Part shown: positions 48,829 through 58,464 of the stretch, piece by piece
Position numbering within the stretch: position 1 is the first letter of the stretch
Layout of the letters: each line of letters starts with the position of its first letter
Assembly: GCA_026182355.1 (NCBI GenBank)
Contig: JAPFBL010000007.1
Coordinates: 930,001 to 994,000 of the forward strand
Direction of reading: 5' to 3'
Source: Hermatobates lingyangjiaoensis
Lineage: Eukaryota > Arthropoda > Insecta > Hemiptera > Hermatobatidae
DNA length: 64,000 nt
The notes under the pieces: model-generated
What the model was told of the DNA's origin: nothing
Database searches by the model: none
What the model saw: only the letters and a program-made list of their open reading frames with translations
Program-made: the position numbers and the translations under genes

Positions 48829-51800
48829 GTAAGCAGTCTGCTCATTGACATTCTGTCCTCATGTAATATGCCTACAAGGCTCCAGTCTTCATTCCCCCCC
48901 TAACTTGTAAAACATTAATTACAGTTTTTTACTTGATTATAGGTAAAGTATCAAGGAAAAAATCTATCGAGATTTTGATGTTTTCAAAGTAAGTAGTAAC
49001 TCAGAACTTTTTAATACCGAACCGCCTACTAAAGAACAACGAAATTTTGAGACAAGAATCCACTTAAATTAGGTCTACGAAAAACATTTCGAGATGTTCT
49101 GTTACTTTAAATAGCAATTTAGATATAAAAACTGAATACTCAACAGGAGGAATAATAGGTAACCTGCTGTACTTGCCAGATTAGTTTATATTGGTTTAGG
49201 ATTTTTTTTATCAGGATGTAGTAAAACATATGCATGTTTTAAAGTTTAATAGAAGAAGTTAAAAGGTATTTGAAATAGTTGATATGATATGAAATTCTTG
49301 AAAAAATAAAAGTAAAAGTCAAACAATTATACATTTTACTCTCCAAAATGAAGGATGTTGTCTGGTTGAAGTGTTGCAATAAATCTCATGTTGCACCCTA
49401 ATCTAATTGTCAGACATATAATTCTTTGACTGTTCGTATTTTGAGACATGTAAAATATACTTTTTCATTCTTTATGACAAATGCTGCTTCTGCTCTTATA
49501 CCATATCTCTGGTGATTAAACAAACATAAAAAATTGTATTAGGTTATTACCGTTCTTCGTAGTGTCAGGATAGGGGGAATTTGCGGTCTCTGCAGACTGG
49601 CATAAGATGCAAATGCCTCAGTCGAAGATAAAATTATCAATAATTTTTTAATACGAAATATTAATAGGTATATATGCTCTCCGATACAATTGCTTCTAAT
49701 TGAATATTTTTTTAGGGTATGTCAAAGTAATCACAAATAATCATCTGATTGGGAAGCTTCCTGATTTCAAGAAAGAGGCCTTGTCTATTTACTGTCGGGT
49801 TATAAATTAATTATAATAGAGCCAGTAAAAGTTAGTCAACTCTCATGTGGCTTGCTGGGCACAAGGTTATGCAAAGAATAAGGCAGTGAACAGTTTGGAG
49901 CAAAGAAAATTTTCTGTGGCTTGGAGCACTTTTGTGCAAAATCCCTGTATCTCAAGGATTGAACTGCTGAATGGATGAAGAAAGAATCAGATATATGGTG
50001 ACTAGACAAACAGGGTCTAATTGTCTAAAAAGCTCATTTGAACTGATCGTAATGAAATTGAATTTGTAATGAAAATAATAAATCTGTAAAGGAAGAGTTT
50101 AAAGATATATGTAGGAGACCGAACCGGGCATTAACCTCTTAACTACCATTTATACAAGTTATAATTAACATCGCAGGAGGAATGTAGACTATCTGGAACA
50201 GGTGAAAACTTATGAATACTTTCTATGTCAACGTCATGCAATCACGTCTTAAGAGGTTATAGTTTTTAGCAAATTGTACCTAGAACCAGTAGTAGCGAGG
50301 GATACTTCTCTAAGGAGTATTAGGAAATTCATTAAATAACTTAAAAGACTAAAGATGAATTTAGAAACAACAAAGGCATGACCGTTGTGAAGGACGAGCC
50401 CCATGAGATTCAGGTCCTCAGCTATTAATTGTTATTAATAATAATAACATGTCAAATTGCTCCAGATCAATGATTCGAAATTTACTATATCTGACGAAAT
50501 GGATATAGCTACAGTAAAACTATTGAAATCATTATTTGGCAATATATTCAATTATGGCCAATTTGAATGTAGGTTACTCCAGATTTGTATAACTGTAATC
50601 ATTTTATGATGTTGTTTCATGATCGTATAAATGTAGGGATCTTTTCTCTTTGATTTCAGCAGCATTGAAGCAAGTTTGTAGCTAGGGTAAAGAAGTGAGA
50701 TAACACCTCCCACGATCCTGACGGTTGACAGGGTTGAGAAAGTGAAATAAAAAAAGAAATGATACTGTAATTACAAATATTCACACAGGAAAATATATCT
50801 AGTCATTTTCTCCTACAAAGCATATTTTTTTAGTTGCATTAATATTTTTTGAAGAGTTAGAAGCTTCAGGGAATGACCACTTTCGCTTAACGTTTTTCTG
50901 ATAGAAATTCCCATTCCCTGCAGGGGTGGATTACGGTTCACTGTTACACTAAGGCCGGGTAATATTGTTGCCTCCTACAACAACCATTTTAGTTATCGAT
51001 GTTCCGAATTGGAATCTACATGTGTATTGGATATATGTGCAAACGTTTAACAATTTAATAATTGTGATGAACAAAGTATATGTAGTCAGTGTGTCTAATT
51101 CTAAACTGGAAAGAGATTATAATACTGAGAAGTCTTTTCATGACCGTTGTTCATTGAGGAAACTGAGTTTGCTCTTGATGCATTTCCTGTTAATATACAT
51201 ACATATATAAATTAGCCTTCACCTGAATGAAAAGCTATTGACATTGTCAGTAGTGTTTCCTCAACCGTAGTTATTTATATTGTTTTCTCTTTGCCGAGAT
51301 GCGAGAATCAGTCAGTTGTCTTAATTTGGGGCAACTTAAGGACCACATGAATGTAACATGTTACAAATATTAAGTGAACTTCAAGTAGAGAGTGTTTGTT
51401 GCTAGATGATTTGTTCAGACTGTTATTGCCTTTAGCATCTTCTTTAGTCGGAATATTGTTTAATGGAATCTTCAAATAACCAGATATTCCCAGATCTCAG
51501 TCACAAGTCTATTGCTGAGGGAATATTTCATACTTTAGGGATATTGGTCTCATTTCCTGTATATTAATAGTAAATTGTCTAATTCAACTCTACGTCTAGT
51601 GCATTACTTTGGTGTATCATTAGTCATGATGAGCACCATCGTTCCACTCCGGACACTTTTCACTTGATCAAACAAAAAGAAAATGCCAAACGCGTTAGCC
51701 TGTTTTGGTTCGGTGGTATATCTGGAAGTCACAAGCACACATAAATAAAAAATTATACAATATTTTGTGATAGTAATTGAGTGACGTTATATTAGTTAAT

Positions 51801-52197
51801 TTGGAATGAGGTCAAAGAAAGAGCAACTAGTATTTATTTACGATCACAGTTGATCGGAAATAAATGCATTATTGATAAACAAATCAGTAGTTATTGTGGA
51901 ATTTGATATTACAGGAAACGTTAATGCTAAGATTAATACAGCTTCTCGACCATTGATTTATAAAGTTAAAGAAGGGTTTCTTGAGGATTTTGGTCTAAAG
52001 GATTTCTTCAGACCAAAATCCTCAAGAAACCCTTCTTTGAACGTTAATGCTAAGTTTTTATGTTTCTTCAGTGACCAAAAATATCTCAATATATTACTGT
52101 TTATTATATATTTGTATTGAAGTACATGGTTTGTTACCTGTATTTATATGTACTCTTAGAGTTGAAAATGTATTTAATTGATATTGTGACTTTGCAG
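48829..52197 (+). other. CLIC intron, about 3.4 kb
   Basis: A phase-0 intron with donor GTAAGC and acceptor TTTGCAG (52191-52197). Most of it shows nothing recognisable. A perfect 29-bp hairpin with a flanking direct repeat lies at 51917-52054, some 145 bp before the acceptor. Confidence 0.85.
51917..52054. repeat. Perfect 29-bp inverted repeat inside a 15-bp direct repeat
   Basis: Arms 51968-51996 and 52010-52038 are exact reverse complements with a 13-base loop. The right arm is followed at 52040-52054 by AACGTTAATGCTAAG, identical to 51917-51931. A fold-back template switch during replication would leave this pattern. The hairpin lies in the last 230 bp of the intron before CLIC exon 52198 and might affect splicing. 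Confidence 0.85.
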
Positions 52198-52372
52198 AAA
52201 CTGAAGGTGGTACTTTTGCGACTGGATGAGTCGAGCAGAAAGGTGTTAAACACTCATCTGCGTAAAATTGATGAACACCTCGGCAGGAAGGGAACAAGGT
52301 TCTTGACAGGGGACACCATGTGCTGCTTTGACTGCGAGCTTATGCCCCGCCTGCAGCACATCAGAGTCGCAG
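52198..52372 (+). CDS. Clic: CLIC exon: first half of helical C-terminal domain
   Basis: Acceptor TTTGCAG and donor GTGAGC. Starts in phase 0 (AAA CTG AAG) and ends after the first base of a Gly codon, 58 codons plus one. It encodes KLKVVLLRLDESSRKVLNTH, LRKIDEHLGRKGTRF and the nearly invariant LTGDTMCCFDCELMPRLQHI. This is the start of the all-alpha GST-C-like domain. The Lys/Ser-rich start is the most diverged part, while the second half is almost identical to insect relatives. The phase-1 junction joins to GT of the exon at 57840 to make Gly-Lys-Tyr. Confidence 0.96.
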
Positions 52373-52523
52373 GTGAGCAGTGTGCTTGAGAAGCCAGTGA
52401 GGCGTTGTCACCGAGCAGTCCTCATTCATTGTATTACAAAATTGTTCTAGTTCTTCCTACAGTGATATACATTTTAGTTACATTTCAGACTTGATTTGAT
52501 TAGGGCAATCTACTTTTCTTCGA

Positions 52524-52680
52524 GGCATGACTCTGCAGGCCCACCTCAACCGAATTGGACTGGCTGCTGATTGCACCTGTCCAGACGGACATAATGGATA
52601 GGGACCACCTGGTTATTTGCCCAGATCTGGCCGGCCTGCCTACCGACATAGCGTTTCGTTACTTCAGAGGTCTATATGAC
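52524..52680 (+). pseudogene. Non-LTR retrotransposon C-terminal scrap
   Basis: Read from 52524, the frame gives GMTLQAHLNRIGLAADCTCP and then a stop. A frame change continues with DRDHLVICPDLAGL. The C-x-C...H-x4-C pattern with a preceding H-x-x-R-I-G is the usual end of reverse transcriptase proteins of several non-LTR (LINE) clades. Only about 50 codons remain, with at least one frameshift. The call rests on this motif alone. Confidence 0.5.
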
Positions 52681-54124
52681 CAAGAAAATGGATGAATTAA
52701 TAGAAAACAATTTTATTCATTAATTAATAAACAAATAATAAATAAGCTTGGAACAATGTCTCATTTTAAAATTAATATCACCACTAAAAGACTATTAGAA
52801 ACATAAAAAATGGTATGCAAAAAGTCTAATCTGAAATTCAGTTTATAATGAAACACCATGTTCTTCCTCAAGTTTCATCTGCCTTGACGGGAACAAGTGA
52901 TGTGGACCTCTGTATACTGCTACAGGAATCCACACTCGCAGCACAAGCATATGACCTTAAGATGAATACGATGTGTTTAGAACATATAGTTCTTATAAAT
53001 CTTTTTGTGTAGAGACAAAAATCCCAGCATTAGTTGTTCATCATTTCTTTTTGTTATTAACACTATGAGTAAATACTCTACACTAAATATTGAACAACTC
53101 CTGCGTTAAAAGAATATTACTATTGAGAGAAAATTATGAGGCAGGAGCCGAAAAAGTAAAATATTGAGAAAAGCATTGAGTTGTAAAAGGCTAATTATGT
53201 ATCAAAATAAAACAGTACTATGAAATTATAAATAAAAATAACTATTTTTAAAATAAATAAAATAAAATATAATTATAAATAAAGAGGTTAAGAAAAATCT
53301 CCAAGCAATGAGGCATAAAGAAATAATCCTCTCAGGAATTGGAGAAAAACAGAAAAACGTCAAATGGTTATTTATGGTCCCAGACTTGGTTTTAATAAGT
53401 TGATGTATATTTTGACTGTCCTGGACTTCAGTGAATATTGAACATTTATTTTACTGAGATATTAATCATTTTTATGTTTGTATTAATTGTTGATTGAATA
53501 CTAATCAAACTGGTGGCTTTATCTGAAATGTTTAAACGAAGATAGAATTGAATAATATTCGTGGGTAGAGCTAGTTGATGCATTGTCAGCACTCAGTGAA
53601 GATATGTTTCAATTCTAAATAGATTGATAGTTAATCAAGCGATAAGTGATGACAGTGTTCACTCAAGTGGCTATGCTCTTAGCTATTTCATAACAACTAC
53701 CTTATTGTCACTGTGAAACAGATGTCATCTCTTGTTGTCTTTAATTATGCCATTTTACTTAATATATGATGTCAGAATCAAGTTTAAAACCTCTGGAGTG
53801 CCTACACTCGATTTTGCCATCACTAAACATTACATCAGACTCATGAGTAATCAGTTTAATTAATTGATTGATGCTAATCTTGTTTTATCATTTGTCAATT
53901 ATAATTCTTTTTTTTTGGCCTGTAACTGTTGGTGTTTTAATTATTCGAAGCAGTAATTTATACGAAACCCTCTTAAGTTTCAGTCAGTAGTGGCTTTACA
54001 GGCATCTCTATGCCTAGTGTGGTGGATATCTGTACCATTGATTACATATTGGTCGCCCTTAATAATCTAAACACCAACACTTTTCGTATTTCATCGCGTT
54101 ACACTGAGTAGGATGATGAAACAG

Positions 54125-54711
54125 GATAAATAGTTGTGATGTCCCAAACATTAGTGACTTTAGGTCCCTCCTGCCACCCATTGGAAGAGCCTTCTTCAGA
54201 TAAATAGTTGTGATACCCCAAACATTAGTGACTTTAGGTCCCTCCTGCCACCCATTGGAAGAGCCTTCTTCAGATAAATAGTTGTGATGCCCCAAACATT
54301 TGTGACTTTAGTTCCCTCCTGTCACCCATTAGAAGAGCCTTCTTCAGATAAATAGTTGTGATGCCCCAAACATTAGTGACTTTAGGTCCCTCCTGCCACC
54401 CATTGGAAGAGCCTTCTTCAGAAAATAGTTGTGATGCCCCAAACATTTGTGACTTTAGGTCCCTCCTGCCACCCATTGGAAGAGCCTTCTTCAGATAAAT
54501 AGTTGTGATGCCCCAAACATTTGTGACTTTAGTTCCCTCCTGTCACCCATTAGAAGAGCCTTCTTCAGATAAATAGTTGTGATGCCCCAAACATTTGTGA
54601 CTTTAGGTCCCTCCTGTCACCCATTAGAAGAGCCTTCTTCAGATAAATAGTTGTGATGCCCCAAACATTTGTGACTTTAGGTCCCTCCTGTCACCCATTA
54701 GAAGAGCCTTC
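54125..54711. repeat. Minisatellite, 8 units of 74 bp
   Basis: Unit starts are at 54125, 54199, 54273, 54347, 54421, 54494, 54568 and 54642. The fifth unit has a 1-bp deletion and the last is cut at about 70 bp. Units contain ATAAATAGTTGTGATG, CAAACATT, GTGACTTTAG and AGAGCCTTCTTCAG. Two linked variants (CTGCCACCCATTGGAAG and CTGTCACCCATTAGAAG) are mixed along the array, with the second predominating to the right. Minus-strand frames through it are repeat artefacts. Confidence 0.95.
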
Positions 54712-56207
54712 AAGTATTCAGATTGATTGGAATTTGACTTTTAGTAACAACAATACTGTCATTCAGTTATTCATCGAGAGTTCTGAAATACATATATAAA
54801 TACACTAGACCCTCGAGTTTCTGTACTTCAAGTAATGGTACTTTCATGTTTCCGTACTTTTTTTTCCTTCCGAATGGCATAAATTGTCATATGGGTATTG
54901 GTAATTCACAACTCTGAGAGCAGAGTGAGACCGCGTAGCCTAGGCTGCTCCAATTTCGTTATCTTAAGCAAACGATACTTTTATTATGCATAATCAATAT
55001 TAGTACCTATTTTAATTTATAATAAACATAAGCTAATTTATCCACCTGTATTTGATGATTGTGATTTAAAGGAAGACGACGCATAGAATAGCCTAGCTAT
55101 CCTCCCTTCTTATATGTCTCCGCTACTCCAATTTCATTCAAATCCTTTTCAAATTGGACATTATAGTATTCAACCGGTTTATCCCTACTAATTATGTTGA
55201 GTTAAGCTATATATCATATGGTCTTGGCTTTTAACTTGTTGCTAAAGGGCTTTTTTTTTTGTTCATTATTAAGTTTATTATGTATAAATAATAGTGTTTA
55301 AGTTAAATATGTTATGTTCTAAAGTAAATGAAAGTGAGATAGCCTAGCCCTTCTAGAAAGTTTTAGTGAGATTATGTATATGGTACGTTTGCCATGCTGT
55401 AACCACTTAGCGTACCCTACTCACTATTAGGCTACCACTTACCATTGTTACCAATTTCCAGACTTCTCTGTTTCCGCATCTGTCTTTTGTCTCTATAAGT
55501 AAGAAAATTAGAGAGTCGAGTGTATTCATATATATTTGTGATTTCATATCGAAAACTCTTAAACCACAGCTGTAACATAAACGTCAAATTAAATTTCTTT
55601 ATATATCTATACTGCAGGTTATACCTCTGTCACAGCAAAAGGAATGACGTAATATTAAGATTACTGAAACTGTTAAATTAAAAAATATAATACAGTGTTT
55701 AAAAGTTACAGTAAGATATGAATGTTCATTTATTTTGCCACTATATTGTTTATAATAATAATTATTTAAAAATTTATTATTCCTTGAAAATAAATCATGT
55801 TTGTTTAGCTTGTGATATGCCCGCATGTGATTAGTTCGACCTTATTCTTTCACAAATCAAGTCTCCTTCATAGGAACTTCAGTTTTTTGAGAACAAAGAA
55901 ATATCTTTAGTACATCAGTTATGACTTTAAACTTCTCTTTCAAAGCATTAATTTCACTTCTGTTTCTGTTCATGTTATTCATTTTATGCATTCGATTTTG
56001 CTTTGTATGTTAATTTAGATTGTGCTTATTTATTTTTACTGGTCAATTCCTATAACTTAATACTTGTTTGTACGTTAAAGCCTTAATGCCGATGTAAATG
56101 TTCTCGGTTCAATGTTGGATGCACTTGACATTAGTTGTGTAGAAATGAAAATAATGTTCATGAGCGAGAAAGCATCACTATTGTGTCCCGATTGTGTTTG
56201 TTTCAAA

Positions 56208-56233
56208 ATATATATATATATATATATATATAT
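56208..56233. repeat. (TA)n microsatellite
   Basis: A pure TA tract. Frames with Tyr-Ile runs derive from it. Confidence 0.95.
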
Positions 56234-56414
56234 TGAGTTTAATAACATATTCTGCATTCACAACTTTTTTACTTATACCTTCTATTCACAAAGAAGATCG
56301 TGAGGAAAATAGAAGCTGTAAGTAAAAAAAAGTCGTAAATGCAGAATCTGCTATTAAATTCAATACAAATGTATATATATAAATATTGATAAAAGTATCG
56401 ACTGTGAAATAGAA

Positions 56415-56502
56415 ACAAAACTGAAGTTTATCGGGACTTGGTCAGTTCTTCAAGTTCATGAACCTGAAGAATTGACCGAGTCCCGATAAACTTTAGTTTT
56501 GT
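56415..56502. repeat. 44-bp-arm palindrome beside (TA)n
   Basis: Arms 56415-56458 and 56459-56502 are inverted copies with about four mismatches and no spacer. They contain CTGAAG and TTTATCGGGAC. A 43-bp (TA)n tract follows at 56507-56549. It looks like another duplicated element terminus, but I do not see a hammerhead core. Confidence 0.75.
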
Positions 56503-56503
56503 G

Positions 56504-56506
<3 letters not shown>

Positions 56507-56549
<43 letters not shown>
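56507..56549. repeat. (TA)n microsatellite
   Basis: A TA tract between the palindrome at 56415 and the large inverted repeat at 56563. Confidence 0.95.
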
Positions 56550-56554
<5 letters not shown>

Positions 56555-57057
56555 ATTCGTTACGATGGTGACCAATAGGAGAGTAGTTTGTAGGTCCATG
56601 AGTGGGGTTCTTAGAAAGACCCAGTTACCCGCTGCCCAGCGAAGCCTCTGTTATTCCGCCAATGGGTATAGAGGTTGCACAGTCTTTCTGTGATATGTGA
56701 ATATTGGCAGAAAACATGAGTCTCACATTTTGCAGTGAATTCTGTTTCCTTTCTATTTCTGATTTTTTAGGTGGTTGGGTGTTACTTTTTTCTATTCTCT
56801 GCTACGGATATTAATTTTATTTTACTTCATACTCTCATTTGTCTTCTAGGAAAAGTAGCCTTTGTCTTCATGTCAATGGAGGTAGAGGTTGCATAGTCCC
56901 TCTTGATTAAAAGATGTTGACACTCGACTCCAACTTCTTCACATAGACTCCTTCGAATTATTGGTTCTATTGAATTTACATTTACTCTGCAGTTTGTTCT
57001 CCTTCCTCGGACAACTCATAGAAACCAGTTTATAAGGACCAACGTCTGGGACATAAC

Positions 57058-57099
57058 TTTGCCTGAAGATAACCAGAGAATGGTTGAACATGTTGCAAA
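57058..57099 (+). ncRNA. Hammerhead-like motif (CATG class) with 5-bp stem I
   Basis: Stem I TTTGC (57058-57062)/GCAAA (57095-57099) is perfect. The core CTGAAGA (57063-57069) is followed by one extra T, stem II AACC/GGTT (57071-57074/57082-57085), GAA (57086-57088), CATGT and T. Compared with the ACATGT class, the A that should pair next to the cleavage site is missing, so this copy is probably inactive although its helices are well preserved. Confidence 0.55.
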
Positions 57100-57400
57100 T
57101 ACCACCACCAGGTCAACAATGCAAAAAAAAACTTTCACCATCAACCAGCCATCTATCAATAGTAATATCAACAATCGGCAGAACAAACAGCAGAGGAAAT
57201 GTAAATTCAACAAAACCAATAACTCGAAGGAGTCTCTATGTGAAGAAGTTGGAGTCGAGTGTCAACATCTTTTAATCAAGAGGGACTATGCAACCTCTAC
57301 CTCCATTGACATGAAGACAAACGCTACTTTTCCTAGAAGACAAATGAGAGTATCAAGTAAATTAAAATTAATATCCGTAGCAGAGAATAGAAAAAAGTAA
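57059..57400 (+). pseudogene. Open frame in the PLE-like inverted repeat
   Basis: An open frame of 113 codons runs from inside the hammerhead-like unit through the right arm. Its product is rich in Asn, Thr and Lys with no motif I recognise. PLE 5' regions often contain open but poorly conserved frames. The inverted duplication means much of this sequence also exists antisense in the left arm. I do not regard it as a host gene. Confidence 0.3.
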
Positions 57401-57839
57401 CACCCAACCACCTAAAAAATCAGAAATAGAAAGGAAACAGAAATTCATTGGAAAGTAAGGCTCATGTTTTCTGTCAATAATCTTATATCACAGAGGGACT
57501 GTGCAACCTCTATACCCATTGACGGAATAACAGAGGCTTCGCTGGGCAGTGGGTAACTGGGTCTTTCTAAGAACCCCACTCATGGACCTACAAACTACTC
57601 TCCTATTAGTCACCATCGGATTTCGAATTTTGACATAGCAACTTGTTTTGTAGTTCTTTTTTATGACACTTTTTAGTGTTCATTTTTAGAGTTAATTTAT
57701 TATGTTCTTTGAAAATAAATAAATTTATTGGTTTAATGGTACATTCGGCTAATATTTAGTTTAATTGTATTTCAATCTTGATGCAATTCTCTGTCTCTGT
57801 CTGTATTGAATTGTAGTTGTCTATACATTTTTTTTCCAG

Positions 57840-57979
57840 GTAAATACTTGGGTGACTTTGAGATCCCTGCTTCTTTGAACCACCTGTGGCGTTATATGTT
57901 GCATATGTACCAACTGGAGGCGTTCACGGAGAGCTGCCCTGCTGACCAGGACATCATTAACCACTATAAACTGCAGCTG
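57840..57979 (+). CDS. Clic: CLIC exon: middle of helical C-terminal domain
   Basis: Acceptor TTTTTTTTCCAG and donor GTAATG at 57980. The first two bases complete Gly (G|GT), and 46 codons follow. It encodes KYLGDFEIPASLNHLWRYML, HMYQLEAFTESCPADQDI and NHYKLQL. The FEIP, LWRYM and SCPADQDI blocks are hallmarks of arthropod CLICs. Just 10 bp past the exon end the intron enters a (CT)n tract (57989-58010), which puts a low-complexity tract very near the donor. Confidence 0.95.
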
Positions 57980-57988
57980 GTAATGGAG

Positions 57989-58010
57989 CTCTCTCTCTCT
58001 CTCTCTCTCT
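57989..58010. repeat. (CT)n microsatellite at the splice donor
   Basis: CT dinucleotides begin about 10 bases after the CLIC exon end. Confidence 0.95.
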
Positions 58011-58041
58011 ATCTCGATATATATATATCAGTTGGGTTTTT

Positions 58042-58084
58042 GACTCTGATGAAGACCGCTTGTTACGGTTGAAAGATTTTAGTT
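58042..58084 (+). ncRNA. Hammerhead-like motif (AGATCT class, one change)
   Basis: Stem I GACT (58042-58045)/AGTT (58081-58084, one G-U), core CTGATGA (58046-58052) exact, extra A, stem II GACC/GGTT (58054-58057/58067-58070), GAA (58071-58073), AGATTT in place of AGATCT, T. Core bases are intact, but the stem III palindrome is broken by one C-to-T change. Confidence 0.55.
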
Positions 58085-58101
58085 TTGTTTTCCCATTTTC
58101 A

Positions 58102-58120
58102 TATTGTGGTTTGATCATTG

Positions 58121-58177
<57 letters not shown>
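58102..58177. repeat. PLE tail fragment running into (TA)n(TG)n
   Basis: The tail block ATTGTGGTTTGATCATTG at 58103-58120 is cut off and followed by (TA)n and (TG)n to 58177. The tail's normal continuation is missing. Confidence 0.8.
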
Positions 58178-58180
<3 letters not shown>

Positions 58181-58183
58181 AAA

Positions 58184-58350
58184 CGATCCAAACTGGACGC
58201 AAATCAGCTCAAAACGAAGAAAAGCAACACACAGAGAAAGAGACACACTTACAAACTCAAATTTTCTTCTGAAGACGGATCATCCGAAAATTTGAGTTTG
58301 TAAGTGTGTCTCTTTCTCTATGTGTTGCTTTTCTTCGTTTTTGAGCTGAT
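58184..58350. repeat. Inverted repeat with hammerhead-like core in the loop
   Basis: Arms 58203-58265 and 58287-58350 are inverted copies with about two differences in 63 bp. Each carries the family blocks AGCTCAAAAACGAAGAAAAG-like and CACACTTACAAACTC. The loop is the core and stem II of the unit at 58266-58296. The outer left block GATCCAAACTGGACGC is the family's end. Confidence 0.8.
58266..58296 (+). ncRNA. Hammerhead-like motif (AATT class), best core
   Basis: CTT (58266-58268), core CTGAAGA (58269-58275), extra C, stem II GGA/TCC with loop TCA (58277-58285), GAA (58286-58288), AATT (58289-58292), T, GAG (58294-58296). Stem I is only three pairs with one G-U. The downstream arm folds back on the upstream arm, so the transcript could form a long hairpin instead. 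Confidence 0.5.
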
Positions 58351-58369
58351 ATATATATATTATTTCAAG

Positions 58370-58395
58370 ATGTTACGGTTGAAAGATCTTAGTCT
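58370..58395 (+). ncRNA. Truncated hammerhead-like motif (AGATCT class)
   Basis: Only the 3' half remains: GTTACGGTT, GAA, AGATCT, T and AGTC (58391-58394). The first core half is replaced by unrelated sequence at the junction near 58370, so it cannot act. Confidence 0.55.
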
Positions 58396-58410
58396 TGTTT
58401 TCCCATTTCA

Positions 58411-58464
58411 TATTGTGGTTTGATCATTGATTGTTATTTCACGTGTTTATGTGAAATCTTTTTA
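58411..58464 (+). repeat. PLE tail block
   Basis: Near-identical to 46753-46808, followed by TA-rich sequence to about 58481. Confidence 0.7.

Larger units (their letters stand above)
56563..57618. mobile_element. Large inverted repeat (about 440-bp arms), PLE-like
   Basis: The left arm, 56563 to about 57005, is the inverted copy of about 57175-57618. Arms share, for example, CGATGGTGAC, AAGACCCAGTTACCC and GGTGGTTGGGTGTTAC blocks, with scattered mismatches and small indels. Within each arm a motif GACTRTGCAACCTCTA...CCATTGAC occurs twice. The central 170 bp holds a hammerhead-like unit (57058-57099). The arrangement resembles the head-to-head 5' duplication at 45974, so I read it as a longer PLE 5' region of another family. 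Confidence 0.6.
52373..57839 (+). other. CLIC intron, about 5.5 kb
   Basis: A phase-1 intron with donor GTGAGC and acceptor TTTCCAG. It contains a non-LTR retroelement scrap (52524-52680), a 74-bp minisatellite (54125-54711), a PLE-like palindrome (56415-56502) and a 1-kb inverted repeat (56563-57618). From 52681 to 54120 and from 54715 to 56200 I see no gene or element, except that 53786-53835 resembles 18833-18885. Confidence 0.85.

Noticed and set aside
57957..58303. Frames through 58060-58303
   Set aside because: They come from (TA)n, (TG)n and (CT)n tracts and the inverted PLE terminus.
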